A stretch of DNA of 64,000 nucleotides from Bog-159 sp963843255 (lineage in GTDB: Bacteria; Acidobacteriota; Terriglobia; Bryobacterales; Bryobacteraceae): NCBI GenBank assembly GCA_963843255.1, contig CAWJJQ010000009.1:744001-808000 (forward strand), given 5' to 3'. The notes beneath the pieces are model-generated. The model made no database searches. It was not told the DNA's origin and saw nothing but the letters and a program-made list of their open reading frames with translations. Shown piece by piece: positions 53,360 to 62,104 of this stretch (positions within the stretch are counted from its first letter, which is position 1; each line of letters begins with the position of its first letter). A program made the position numbers and the translations under genes.

Positions 53360-53689
53360 ATGGACAAACGCGAGGCACGCAGAGCATTCAAATTGAAAAT
53401 TACACCCAAGGGCGTCTACGCCGTGAAGTGTTCTGCCTCGGGCGAAACCTGGGTTGGCGCTTCCACGCATCTGGACTCCCAACAGAACGGCGCGTGGTAT
53501 CAATTGCGCAACCGCCTCCACCAGAACAAGAGCATGCAAGCCGCCTGGGACGCGCATGGGGAGGCCGCGTTTACATACCAGATCCTGGAGACACTGGATG
53601 ACGATGTGCCACCCCTCCTGCTCCGGGATTCGCTGGCGGAACGGCAGAAACACTGGGAGCGCGCGTTAGCGGCTAGTACGGCCCGCTAA
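53360..53689 (+). CDS. GIY-YIG-like small protein
   Basis: The 109-residue protein has the pattern KGVYAVKCSASGETWVGAS at residues 17-35, where GVY and WVG stand for the GIY and YIG motifs. A helix with Arg (WYQLRNRLHQN) and FTYQILETL follow in the positions usual for this group. It lacks an obvious full set of nuclease residues, so it may be inactive. It follows the beta-lactamase gene by 18 bp and its end overlaps the convergent blaR1 tail by 24 bp. Confidence 0.65.
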   Translation: MDKREARRAFKLKITPKGVYAVKCSASGETWVGASTHLDSQQNGAWYQLRNRLHQNKSMQAAWDAHGEAAFTYQILETLDDDVPPLLLRDSLAERQKHWERALAASTAR

Positions 53690-54390
53690 GGATTCGGCTG
53701 GCGTGTCGGCGGACCCGGGCGCGGTGATGCGGATTTCGGCCAAGCCGTTGCCGGCCGTGAACATCGACAATCCGAGGTGCTGATCGAATTGCTTGACGGC
53801 GGCTTCAATCTTCTGCAGGGAGTCCTCGGCTAAGGTATCGCCCACGTGCACCGGCAGGCTCCGCACCAGGTCATCGCGCATCGCGCTGCTCAGACCCCGA
53901 ACGGTGATGCCCTTCACTCTGCGTCCGGTGAAAACAGGGTCGCGAAAATTCTGCACCCCGCTCTGCAACTCCGCCATGCGCTCCGCAAGCTCTGCCATTT
54001 GCGCCCGCTCGTTCTCGGCCTGTTTCAGAAACTCGTGCTCGTTCAGCGCCTCGATCAGGGGCTTGGCGTTTTGTAGCTGGCTTTCAAGCGTCTGCCGCTG
54101 ATTCTCGAACTCCTTCAGTTGAGCCTCAGCTCCTTGAATATCCGGATGGTTTTCCCGATAAGCCTGGCGCAGCGCCGAAAGCTGGGCTTCGAGATTCAGA
54201 ATCTGGGCATTGAGATCCTGCTTCCGTTCGTTCTCGAGAGCTTTTTGGGCCGCTTGCGACTCCAGGAACATCTGCCTGGCTTGCTTCTCCAGCTCCATGC
54301 CTCCCACACCTATTCCGCCGCTGATGCCGCCGCCAACACCGCCGCTAACTCCCCCACCGATGCCGCCACCAACGCCGCCGCTAATTCCCC
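53666..54390 (-). pseudogene. Out-of-frame 3' part of blaR1: Gly-rich repeats, coiled coil and POTRA-like domain
   Basis: This frame has no credible start and begins inside blaR1. It encodes Gly-rich repeats (GGVGGGI units, about 54310-54390), a coiled coil (EKQARQMFLESQAAQKAL... through QAENERAQMAELAERM) and a POTRA-like domain (VKGITVRGLSSAMRDDLVRSLPVHVGDTLAEDSLQKIEAAVKQFDQHL). Removing one G of the GGGG run at 54387-54390 joins it to blaR1 as EAG-ISGGVGG. It is therefore best read as the lost C-terminus of blaR1. Internal initiation at the Met in GVGGMELEKQ is an alternative. Confidence 0.65.
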
Positions 54391-55724
54391 GCCTCGGCGT
54401 GCTTCGCGGAATGCTGACGCACGGCACCCTCTGCCGGCTTCCCGAATGTGATGCTGACCTGCGGCGCGCCTGCAGCGGGCGTAAAGTGCCAGTGCAAAAC
54501 GGATTCAAGCGCTGCCTTACGCAGCTCCGACGGCCCGCTCAACACGCGTGCGTCCGTCACTTCTCCCGCCGCGCCCAACGTGGCCTCCACCACTACCGTT
54601 CCTATAATCCCCTTCTCCGCCGCCCCCGCAGGATACTCCACCGGTTCGCGATGCATTACCGTCGCGCCCTTCAGATCCACGCGCACGCCTGGATCGTCCT
54701 CCACACTGGTGTCGGCCGCCACAGCTGCGGGCTTTTCCGGTTGCTGGCCGCGCGCCCAGGGCATATTGAGTGCGAGGCAGATCAGCCCCAGCGACAGTGC
54801 CAGAATCCCCGGCAGTTTGGAAGGCGAATTCCCCGGCCGCACCTCGCCCATGATTCGCCGGATGCGATACATCAGCGATCCTCCCGTGCTTCCCAGCGCC
54901 AGCCTGGGCGCGGGCACCCGCAGCCTTTCGAGCTTTGTCAGGGCGCGCGCATAGCACAACGCATCGCCGCAGCACTCCACCGCCAGGTCGTCGCAACACA
55001 GTTCGCGCTCGTGCCGGATCCGCGACGATGCCCACCATACCGCCGGATGATAGAACAGCAGGGTCTCCACCGCCGTCTGCAGCATATTGACCAGATAGTC
55101 GTAGCGCAAAATATGCGCCAGCTCGTGCGCCAGTACGGCTTCCAATTGTTCGGCCGTCAGGCCTGCCAGCGTTGATGCAGGCAGCAGCAGGACAGGCCGG
55201 ATCCAGCCCACCACGCTCGGGCAATCGGCGGCCGCGGTGATCAGCAAGCGGACCGTACGCGAAAGCTTCATCCGCGCGCAAAGGTTCGTCACCGCGTCCA
55301 GGATCGCGGCTTCAGGCGCCTGCGATCGCCGGCGTACAGCCGCCACCTGTCGCGCCGCCCACACCAGGCGCAGCGAGAAGATCAGCACGCCGAGGAACCA
55401 TGCCGGGAGCGCCCATCGCTCCACCCAGGCGCTCAAATCGAATGGCGTCACGCTCGAAGCAGCCCTGACCAGGCGCGTCGCTTGGGGAGCGGCGCTGACC
55501 CAGCCAGCCGCCGGCAGCGCATCAGGCGCGACGTAGATAAGGTACGCCGTGACCGCCGGCAGCGCCGCCATCAGGCCCAAGGCCAGGCAACTCACCGCGT
55601 AGCGCGCCCGCGCCGACCGGTTCCTCAGGATAAAAAGGGCGATCCACAGAAGAACCGCGACCAGGAGCCCTTGCCAAACAAAATCGAGCAGCGCCGCGCT
55701 GAGCGCTTGTGCCAGTGCCGTCAT
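54381..55724 (-). CDS. blaR1: BlaR1-like M56 membrane metallopeptidase with TonB-type C-terminal domain (frame ends early)
   Basis: The 447-residue product has membrane helices at about 12-33, 40-62 and 104-122, the M56 zinc motif HELAH (200-204) followed by LRYDYLVNMLQTAVETLLFYHPAVWW and HERELCCDDLAV, one more helix near 325 and a TonB_C domain (about 360-440, PVEYPAGAAEKGIIGTVVVEATLGAAGEVTDARVLSGP). No penicillin-binding sensor domain is present. The ATG overlaps the blaI stop (ATGA). The frame stops at TAG in a Gly-rich junction, and the usual C-terminal extension continues in the next frame. Partner peptidase for BlaI cleavage is the inferred role. Confidence 0.85.
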   Translation of the reverse strand: MTALAQALSAALLDFVWQGLLVAVLLWIALFILRNRSARARYAVSCLALGLMAALPAVTAYLIYVAPDALPAAGWVSAAPQATRLVRAASSVTPFDLSAWVERWALPAWFLGVLIFSLRLVWAARQVAAVRRRSQAPEAAILDAVTNLCARMKLSRTVRLLITAAADCPSVVGWIRPVLLLPASTLAGLTAEQLEAVLAHELAHILRYDYLVNMLQTAVETLLFYHPAVWWASSRIRHERELCCDDLAVECCGDALCYARALTKLERLRVPAPRLALGSTGGSLMYRIRRIMGEVRPGNSPSKLPGILALSLGLICLALNMPWARGQQPEKPAAVAADTSVEDDPGVRVDLKGATVMHREPVEYPAGAAEKGIIGTVVVEATLGAAGEVTDARVLSGPSELRKAALESVLHWHFTPAAGAPQVSITFGKPAEGAVRQHSAKHAEAGN

Positions 55725-56107
55725 TTCTTGCCTCCTTCGAACCGGTCCAAAAGCTTTTCCATGGCCTCCAACTCTGCCGGAGAGGACTTTTTGGTCGACA
55801 ACGCCTGCAGCACCATCGCCTTGACCGAACCGCCGAACGCCCGGTTCACCAGGTCGCTCAACAACTGCCCCTGCGTCTCCTTCTGCGTGTAGCTCGCCCG
55901 GTACAGTTGCGGCCGCTGGCTCTCGTCGCGGTCCACGAGACCTTTTTCGGTCATGATCTGGATCAGCTTGAGGACGGTGGTGTAGCCGGTCGGCCGCGAT
56001 TCGTTCAGGATCTGCTGGATGGCGCGCACGGAAAGCGGTTCCCGTTCCCAAAGGACCCGAAGGATCGCCAGTTCCGCCTCGGTGGGTTTGCGCCGGTTGG
56101 ATGCCAT
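55721..56107 (-). CDS. blaI: BlaI/MecI-family transcriptional repressor
   Basis: From the ATG at 56107 the protein is 128 residues, the family norm. The winged helix is clear: PTEAELAILRVLWEREPLSVRAIQQILNESRPTGYTTVLKLIQIMTEKGLVDRDE. The C-terminal dimer helices follow (LSDLVNRAFGGSVKAMVLQALSTKKSSPAELEAMEKLL). The frame is open to 56185, but that region holds the promoter. The ATG is 6 nt from the -10, so the mRNA would be leaderless. It is coupled to blaR1 by ATGA. Confidence 0.93.
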   Translation of the reverse strand: MASNRRKPTEAELAILRVLWEREPLSVRAIQQILNESRPTGYTTVLKLIQIMTEKGLVDRDESQRPQLYRASYTQKETQGQLLSDLVNRAFGGSVKAMVLQALSTKKSSPAELEAMEKLLDRFEGGKK

Positions 56108-56113
56108 GGCCGC

Positions 56114-56143
56114 ATTATGACGAAAGTCTTCGTCATTTGTCAA
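56114..56143 (-). promoter_or_regulatory. blaI promoter with BlaI operator in the spacer; leaderless start
   Basis: On the minus strand, -35 TTGACA (56138-56143) and -10 CATAAT (56114-56119) are 18 nt apart. A 20-bp palindrome, ATGACGAAAGTCTTCGTCAT (56117-56136, 8-bp arms and 4-nt centre), fills the spacer and touches the -10. This is the expected place for BlaI autorepression. Only 6 nt separate the -10 from the ATG at 56107. Confidence 0.85.
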
Positions 56144-56247
56144 TAGGTAGCTTTGCGATACCCTTGACGTCGTGAAATTGAACACGGCGGCCCATTGTTA
56201 GCGCCCATCCATCCCACGGTATGATGAAGAGAAAGGCCTTCCCCGTT

Positions 56248-59200
56248 ATGCCCCTGAAAACTGACCCTGATCTGGGTATCAATAGTTGGCTCGAAGATGA
56301 GCTGTATCAACAATATCTGAACGATCGCACCGCCGTAGACGAAAGCTGGAAGCACGTCTTCGAGGAAGCCCCCAACGGGCGAAGCGACGTTCCCGCGCCT
56401 CCACGCCCCCCGGCCGCGGCGTCCGCACCCGCGCCACCGCAGGTCCCCCAAGAAGGCGCCCAACCCCTCCGCGGCATCGCCGCCAAGATCGCCGAGAACA
56501 TGAGCGCCAGCGTGACCATTCCCCTGGCCACCTCCCAGCGCATGATCCCGGTCAAGGTGATGGACGAGAATCGCCGCATCATCAACCAGCACCGCACCCT
56601 GGTCGGCAAGAGCAAAGTCTCCTACACCCACCTGATCGGCTGGGCCATTCTCAAGGCGCTCGAAGATTTTCCTGGCCTGAACCACGCTTACGGCGAAGTG
56701 AACGGCCAGCCCGCGCGCATCGCCCACCCCCAGATCAACCTGGGCATTGCCGTAGACGTCCCCACCAAAGACGGCGGACGCAACCTGCTGGTCCCCAGTA
56801 TCAAGAACGCCGGTCAACTCGATTTCGCGCAGTACGTCACCACCTTCGACGGTCTGGTCGACCGCGCCCGTAAAGGCAAACTGGCGCCAGCCGATTTTCA
56901 GGGCACCACCATATCGCTGACCAATCCCGGCACCGTCGGCACTATGAGCTCCAGCCCGCGCCTGATGACCGGCCAGGGCGCCATCATCGCCGCCGGAGCG
57001 ATCGACTACCCGGCCGAATACCAGGGCGCCGCACCCGAAACGCGCTCCATGCTTGGCATCAGCAAAGTGATGTCGCTTTCCTGCACCTACGACCACCGCA
57101 TCATCCAGGGCGCGGAATCCGGCATGTTTTTGGGCAAAGTGCAGGCCCTGCTCGACGGCGCCGACGGCTTTTACGAAGAGATCTTCGCGCACCTCAAGAT
57201 GCCGCACCAGCCCGTGCGCTGGGAGACGGACAAGCACGTCATGCTGCCCGGGGCCACCGGCCGCACCGCTGAAATCGCGAAGGAGGCCGGCGTTCTGCAG
57301 CTCATCAACGCCTATCGCGTCCGCGGCCACCTGATCGCCGATCTCGACCCGCTGGGCACCGAGCCCAATTATCATGCCGAGCTCGATCCGGTCACCTACG
57401 GGCTGACCATCTGGGACCTGGATCGCGAATTTCTCACCGGCAGCCTCAGCGAAGCCATGGGCGAACACGGCCCTAAGCCGGTCGCGACCCTGCGCGAGAT
57501 TCTGGAAACACTGCGCCAGACGTACTGCGGCAAAATCGGCTGCGAGTACATGAACATCCAGCATCCCGAGCAGAAGAGTTGGCTGCAGCACCGCATGGAG
57601 CCGCAGGCCAACAACTGGCCGCTCGACCCGGAGACCCGCATCCGTATCCTGCGCCGCCTGCTCGAAGCCGAGGAGTTCGAGCATTTTCTGCACGCGCGCT
57701 TCGTAGGCCAGAAGCGCTTCGCCCTGGAAGGCGCCGAGACCGCCATCCCTATCCTCGACGAGCTTCTGGAGCGCGCCGCCGGGCGCAATGTTCACGAAGT
57801 GGTCATGGGCATGGCCCATCGCGGACGGCTCACCGTGCTCACCACCGTGGTGGGCAAACCGGTGGATGAAGTCTTCGCGCAGTTCGAGGGCGAGCTCGAT
57901 CCCGCCAGCACGCAGGGCTCCGGCGACGTGAAGTATCACCTCGGCGCGCGCGGCGTCTATCGCTCCAGCACCGGCCGCGAGGTGCTGGTTTCCGTCTCGC
58001 CCAATCCCAGCCACCTGGAAGCTGTCGATCCCGTGGTCGAGGGAATCGTGCGTCCCAAACAGGACCGCCTCGGCGACACCGAACGCGAGCGCGTGATCCC
58101 GCTGCTCATTCACGGCGACGCGGCCTTCGCCGGACAGGGGGTGGTGGCCGAAACGCTGAATCTGTCGCAGCTGGATGGCTACTGCACGGGCGGCACGCTG
58201 CACCTCATCATCAACAATCAAATCGGATTCACTACGCTGCCCGACGAGGCCCGCTCCACGCCGTATTCCACCGACGTGGCGCGCGGCGTGCAGGCTCCCA
58301 TCTTCCACGTCAACGGCGACGACCCCGAAGCCGCCATCCGGGTAGCGCAGATCGCCTTCGATTACCGCCAGCAATTCAAGAAAGACGTGGTCATCGACAT
58401 GTTCTGCTATCGCCGCTGGGGCCACAACGAAGGCGACGATCCCAGTTACACGCAGCCGATTCTCTACCGGAAGATCAAGGAGCATCCTTCGGTAGGCAAG
58501 CTGTACGGCGAACGGCTGGTGCGCGAAGGCCTGCTCACCGCCGAACAAGTGGCCGCCATGCGCAAACAGTTTGCGCAATCGCTGGCCGCGGCTTACGATG
58601 CGGCCGCCAAATCGAACGAACATTTCAAGGGACAAGAGCTGGCCGCCGTTCCCAACGATCAGATCGCCAGCTTCTGCCCGCGCACCGCGGTCAACAAAGC
58701 CACCATCGACCGGGTGATCCGCGCCCTCACCCATTTCCCCGAAAATTTCCACCTGCATCCCAAGCTGCGTGGCTTCATCGACCGGCGCCGCGAAGTGATC
58801 GAGAAGGGCGGACCGGTGGACTGGGCCTTCGCCGAAGCCCTGGCGTTCGGCACACTGGCGCTCGAAGGCACGCCTGTCCGGCTGAGCGGACAGGATTCGG
58901 GTCGCGGCACTTTCAGCCAGCGGCACCTGGCTTTCTGGGATTCGGAAACCGCCCAGAAGTACATTCCCCTGCAGCACGTCTCGCCCGACCAGGCGCGCTT
59001 CGACGTATACGATAGTTCGCTCAGCGAGTATGCCGTAGTGGGTTTCGAATTCGGCTACAGCGTGGCTGATCCGCTGACCCTGGTGCTATGGGAAGCGCAG
59101 TTCGGCGATTTCGCCAACGGCGCGCAAATCATGATCGACCAGTTTATTTCGAGCGCGGAATCCAAGTGGGGGCAGCCCAGCGGCCTGGTGCTGTTGTTGC

Positions 59201-59907
59201 CGCACGGATTTGAAGGCCAGGGGCCCGAGCATTCGAGCGCCCGCATCGAGCGCTTTCTGGTGCTATGCGCCGGCGGGAACATGCAGGTGGCAAATTGTTC
59301 GACACCCGCCCAGTACTTCCACCTGCTGCGCCGCCAGATGTACGGCGGCGTGGACCGCCGGGGCATGCGCAAGCCGCTGGTGATCTTCACGCCCAAGAGC
59401 CTGTTGCGCCATCCCAAAGCCGTGTCCACCACCGCGGAGCTGACCAGCGGTGGCTTCCGCGAGGTGCTGACCGATACGACCGAGACTGAGCCGGAGCAGG
59501 TCACGCGCGTGATCTTCTGCTCGGGCAAAATCTACTACGACCTGCTGGCCGCCCGCGAAGCCCGGGTTGCAAATCACGTCGCCCTGGTGCGCATCGAGCA
59601 GTTGTACCCGTTCGCGGAAACGGAAGTGAACGACGCTTTGATGAGTTACCCGCTCACGGCTGAAGTGGTGTGGGCGCAGGAGGAACCACGCAACATGGGC
59701 GCGTGGCGTTTCATGGAGGAGCAGCTACAGCCGCTGCTCGCCTCTACCAACCGCGAGCTACGCTACGTGGGCCGCCCGGAAAGCGCCAGCCCCGCCACCG
59801 GTTCGGGCCGGCGCCATCAGGAAGAGCAGACCGCCATTGCCGGCGAAGCCATGTCGGAAAGGCCCCTGCGCGAGTCACGCCGCGTGCGCCTCGTATCGCG
59901 CCGCTGA
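56248..59907 (+). CDS. kgd: E2-E1 fusion 2-oxoglutarate dehydrogenase/decarboxylase (Kgd/OdhA type)
   Basis: The 1219-residue protein starts with the E1 N-terminal segment (INSWLEDELYQQYLNDRTAVDESWKHVF) and an Ala/Pro linker. An E2 catalytic domain follows (about 75-310; YDHRIIQGAESG is the active-site HRxxxG), and then the thiamine-diphosphate E1 (about 330-1200; GMAHRGRLTVL, HGDAAFAGQGVVAETLNLSQL, YRRWGHNEGDDPSYTQP). There is no lipoyl domain. This matches mycobacterial Kgd and corynebacterial OdhA. It converts 2-oxoglutarate towards succinyl-CoA with help of a lipoyl-bearing E2 and E3, which could be the genes at 1-3203. In-frame ATGs at 56221 and 56224 are possible; AAAGG lies 11 nt before 56248. 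Confidence 0.93.
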   Translation: MPLKTDPDLGINSWLEDELYQQYLNDRTAVDESWKHVFEEAPNGRSDVPAPPRPPAAASAPAPPQVPQEGAQPLRGIAAKIAENMSASVTIPLATSQRMIPVKVMDENRRIINQHRTLVGKSKVSYTHLIGWAILKALEDFPGLNHAYGEVNGQPARIAHPQINLGIAVDVPTKDGGRNLLVPSIKNAGQLDFAQYVTTFDGLVDRARKGKLAPADFQGTTISLTNPGTVGTMSSSPRLMTGQGAIIAAGAIDYPAEYQGAAPETRSMLGISKVMSLSCTYDHRIIQGAESGMFLGKVQALLDGADGFYEEIFAHLKMPHQPVRWETDKHVMLPGATGRTAEIAKEAGVLQLINAYRVRGHLIADLDPLGTEPNYHAELDPVTYGLTIWDLDREFLTGSLSEAMGEHGPKPVATLREILETLRQTYCGKIGCEYMNIQHPEQKSWLQHRMEPQANNWPLDPETRIRILRRLLEAEEFEHFLHARFVGQKRFALEGAETAIPILDELLERAAGRNVHEVVMGMAHRGRLTVLTTVVGKPVDEVFAQFEGELDPASTQGSGDVKYHLGARGVYRSSTGREVLVSVSPNPSHLEAVDPVVEGIVRPKQDRLGDTERERVIPLLIHGDAAFAGQGVVAETLNLSQLDGYCTGGTLHLIINNQIGFTTLPDEARSTPYSTDVARGVQAPIFHVNGDDPEAAIRVAQIAFDYRQQFKKDVVIDMFCYRRWGHNEGDDPSYTQPILYRKIKEHPSVGKLYGERLVREGLLTAEQVAAMRKQFAQSLAAAYDAAAKSNEHFKGQELAAVPNDQIASFCPRTAVNKATIDRVIRALTHFPENFHLHPKLRGFIDRRREVIEKGGPVDWAFAEALAFGTLALEGTPVRLSGQDSGRGTFSQRHLAFWDSETAQKYIPLQHVSPDQARFDVYDSSLSEYAVVGFEFGYSVADPLTLVLWEAQFGDFANGAQIMIDQFISSAESKWGQPSGLVLLLPHGFEGQGPEHSSARIERFLVLCAGGNMQVANCSTPAQYFHLLRRQMYGGVDRRGMRKPLVIFTPKSLLRHPKAVSTTAELTSGGFREVLTDTTETEPEQVTRVIFCSGKIYYDLLAAREARVANHVALVRIEQLYPFAETEVNDALMSYPLTAEVVWAQEEPRNMGAWRFMEEQLQPLLASTNRELRYVGRPESASPATGSGRRHQEEQTAIAGEAMSERPLRESRRVRLVSRR

Positions 59908-59929
59908 CGGGATCGGGTCTCCACGGCGT

Positions 59930-60520
59930 TTACTTGTGGTGCCCGCCGCCGTCCCCCGCCGGGGCATACACCGGCGCCCCGTCCGACGGATGCGTCGTGC
60001 GGCTCAGCGGAATCGTCTCCACCGTGCGCATGACTCCGTTTCCAACCGGAGCCAGCACCTGGATGGAAGCCGTCACCTGCGCCTCGCGAAACGACAGTAG
60101 CGGCTTCCGCACCATCGCTACCCCTACCACCACCGCTTGACCGTCGCCGGCCGGCGTCGCCGCCGCATTCGAAGTGAAAGCCGATTCCATCGCGCCGGCT
60201 GCGTGCGGCGTGCCTGCATTCGGTGCTGCGGCCACTGAGTCCGCCGTGGCATTCAGGCACGGCTGTGTTCCGGCGCCCGCCCCCAGCGGCGGCAGCGTCA
60301 CGGTCGTCTCCGCGACCACGAGGCCCGTCTTTACGTTGATGAATTCCAGCGACACATCCACCGTGCCCGTCCCGATATTGGCGGCGCACAACACCAGTTT
60401 CTGTCCCTGCTCCGCGCTCGCCGGCAGACTCGCCAGCCGGTACGATACCGGTTTCATACCTGCCCGCGCACCGGCCGCACAGGTCAGAACGCAGCAAGTC
60501 ACCCACACGCCTGTCTTCAT
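59930..60520 (-). CDS. Exported protein of unknown function, 196 residues
   Basis: A signal peptide (about 1-20, CAAGARAG) precedes a beta-sandwich-like domain (VSYRLASLPASAEQGQKLVLCAANIGTGTVDVSLEFINVKTGLVVAETTVTLPPLGAG), an Ala-rich linker and a second beta stretch, ending with Gly/His. It resembles structural extracellular domains, but no family is recognised. GGAGAG lies 6 nt before the ATG. It is convergent with kgd (22 bp). Confidence 0.6.
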   Translation of the reverse strand: MKTGVWVTCCVLTCAAGARAGMKPVSYRLASLPASAEQGQKLVLCAANIGTGTVDVSLEFINVKTGLVVAETTVTLPPLGAGAGTQPCLNATADSVAAAPNAGTPHAAGAMESAFTSNAAATPAGDGQAVVVGVAMVRKPLLSFREAQVTASIQVLAPVGNGVMRTVETIPLSRTTHPSDGAPVYAPAGDGGGHHK

Positions 60521-60566
60521 AAAGGCTCTCCTTCCAGCGCTTCAGACGCGTTACGCTGCCTGGCGG

Positions 60567-60974
60567 TTACGGCACCGAAAAGCACGCCCGCACCTCGGGG
60601 CTGACCGCCACCGGTTTGCGTTTCTGCGCGTCGATGGGACACCACATGGTCCGCGCCTTGGCCAGCAGAACCCGGTCGCCGGCCCTCAGCATTTCCGTGA
60701 AGCGTTCGAAGCGCACCCGGCTGGCGCAGCCCACCCACGTGCGCGCGACGATGCGATCGCCGTCGAGCGCCGGCCGCAGGTAGTCGATTTCATGGCGCAG
60801 CACGATCCACAACACTCTCGATTGATCGATGGCCGGCGCGGCCGCCCGCCAGTGCGCCACCGCGGCTTCCTGTACCCAGCGAAGATACGCGACGTTGTTG
60901 ACATGCCCAAGCTCGTCAAGATCCTCTGGCTCGACCGCCAGGGAGATCTCGAATGCCTCTAAAACAGGACCCAT
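60567..60974 (-). CDS. Acyl-CoA thioesterase of the YbgC/FcbC (4HBT) family
   Basis: A 135-residue hot-dog-fold thioesterase. The motif DLDELGHVNNVAYLRWVQEAAVAHW (about residues 18-42) carries the catalytic Asp/His-Asn pattern of the YbgC group. The central strands IVLRHEIDYLRPALDGDRIVARTWVG and the helix RFTEMLRAGDRVLLAKARTMW complete the fold. GGAG lies 2 nt before the ATG. The natural acyl substrate is unknown. Confidence 0.9.
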   Translation of the reverse strand: MGPVLEAFEISLAVEPEDLDELGHVNNVAYLRWVQEAAVAHWRAAAPAIDQSRVLWIVLRHEIDYLRPALDGDRIVARTWVGCASRVRFERFTEMLRAGDRVLLAKARTMWCPIDAQKRKPVAVSPEVRACFSVP

Positions 60975-61066
60975 TACTCCAGTATCCCCCGGCGCTAAAC
61001 GACTCGCGCACTCCTGCTATCCTGAATCTTCAGAATTCTAATCACCTTACATCGAGGTAAACCGCC

Positions 61067-62083
61067 GTGCGCGTAGTGGCCGGAGTTGATCTTGGCGGAA
61101 CCGCCATCAACTACACATTAATCACCCCCCAGGAACAGTTCCTGATCGAAGGGCTGTGCGAGTATCCGGCCCGGTCCAAAGAAGGACCCGCCGTCTGCCT
61201 GCAACAGATCGTCGATGGCCTCAAAGTCGCTGTCGAGCAGGCTGGCCTGAAGGTAGCTGACGTAGCCGTGGCCGGTCTAGACACGCCCGGACCCGCCAGC
61301 GCCACCGGCGTGCTCAGCGCCGAAGGGTCCACCAACTTCATCCACCGCGAGTGGGGCGGCTTCGACATCCGCTCGGGCCTGGCCGCCCGCCTCGGCGTCC
61401 CTGTAACATATTTGAACGATGGCAACGCCGGCGCGCTGTGGGGTCACTTCACCATCTTTGGCGCCAGCCGCGCAGAGACCTCGGTCACCGTGGTCATCGG
61501 CACCGGCCTGGGTGGCGGCGTCATTATCGATGGGCGCGATGTGAAAGGCCGCAAGGGATTCGGCGGCGAGCTCGGCCACGTCCTCCTGCCCTATCAGAAT
61601 ATCCGTGGCATCGAGGGTTTAATCCCGCAATGCAACTGCGGCCGCGTGGGCGACCTTGAATCCGTCTGCTCTCTCACCGCCATTGAGAAATCGTATCTGC
61701 CCTACTTCCTGCGACGTTATCCGGATCATGAGCTCGCGAAGGTCAACCAGCATCAGGCCGCCAAGCTGGTGCGCGGGATGGCCGAGAAGGGCGACCCTAT
61801 GTGCCAGGACATCTTCCGTGCCCAGGCCAATGCTCTCGGCGTCTTCTTCGATGAGATGATCAACACCTTCGACCCGGATGCCCTGGTGGTCGGCGGCGGC
61901 GCCATCGAAACCTGTGCCGAGTTCCAGCAGTGGTTCATCGATCAGATCCGGGCAGGCATGCCGCCACAGCGCGAAGAACAGTCTGATATCCCCATCTACA
62001 TCATGCCCAACGGCGATACCGCGGGCGCCCGCGGCGCGGCTATCGAGGCCCTGCAATACGGCCGGCAAAACGGGCTGATTTAA
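61067..62083 (+). CDS. ROK-family sugar kinase (glucokinase-like)
   Basis: The 338-residue kinase starts at GTG with AGG upstream. ATP motifs are GVDLGGTAINYTLI (phosphate 1), NDGNAGALWG (catalytic Asp in the Asn-Asp pair) and VIGTGLGGGVIIDG. The zinc signature of ROK proteins reads GELGHV and CNCGRVGDLE: two of the three usual cysteines are present and the third (GC) is Asp. Zinc binding may thus be weaker or absent. It likely phosphorylates a hexose. Confidence 0.9.
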   Translation: MRVVAGVDLGGTAINYTLITPQEQFLIEGLCEYPARSKEGPAVCLQQIVDGLKVAVEQAGLKVADVAVAGLDTPGPASATGVLSAEGSTNFIHREWGGFDIRSGLAARLGVPVTYLNDGNAGALWGHFTIFGASRAETSVTVVIGTGLGGGVIIDGRDVKGRKGFGGELGHVLLPYQNIRGIEGLIPQCNCGRVGDLESVCSLTAIEKSYLPYFLRRYPDHELAKVNQHQAAKLVRGMAEKGDPMCQDIFRAQANALGVFFDEMINTFDPDALVVGGGAIETCAEFQQWFIDQIRAGMPPQREEQSDIPIYIMPNGDTAGARGAAIEALQYGRQNGLI

Positions 62084-62104
62084 GCGCGCGGCAGTCAATC
62101 GTCC

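Noticed and set aside
54310..54390. Short tandem Gly-codon repeats considered as a CRISPR or mobile-element repeat
   Set aside because: The repeats are in-frame GGV/GGI codons of a protein linker without spacers of constant length.
56140..58977. 945-codon open frame on the minus strand
   Set aside because: It lies antisense to kgd, has no ribosome site or recognisable domain, and arises because GC-rich codon use leaves the opposite strand open.
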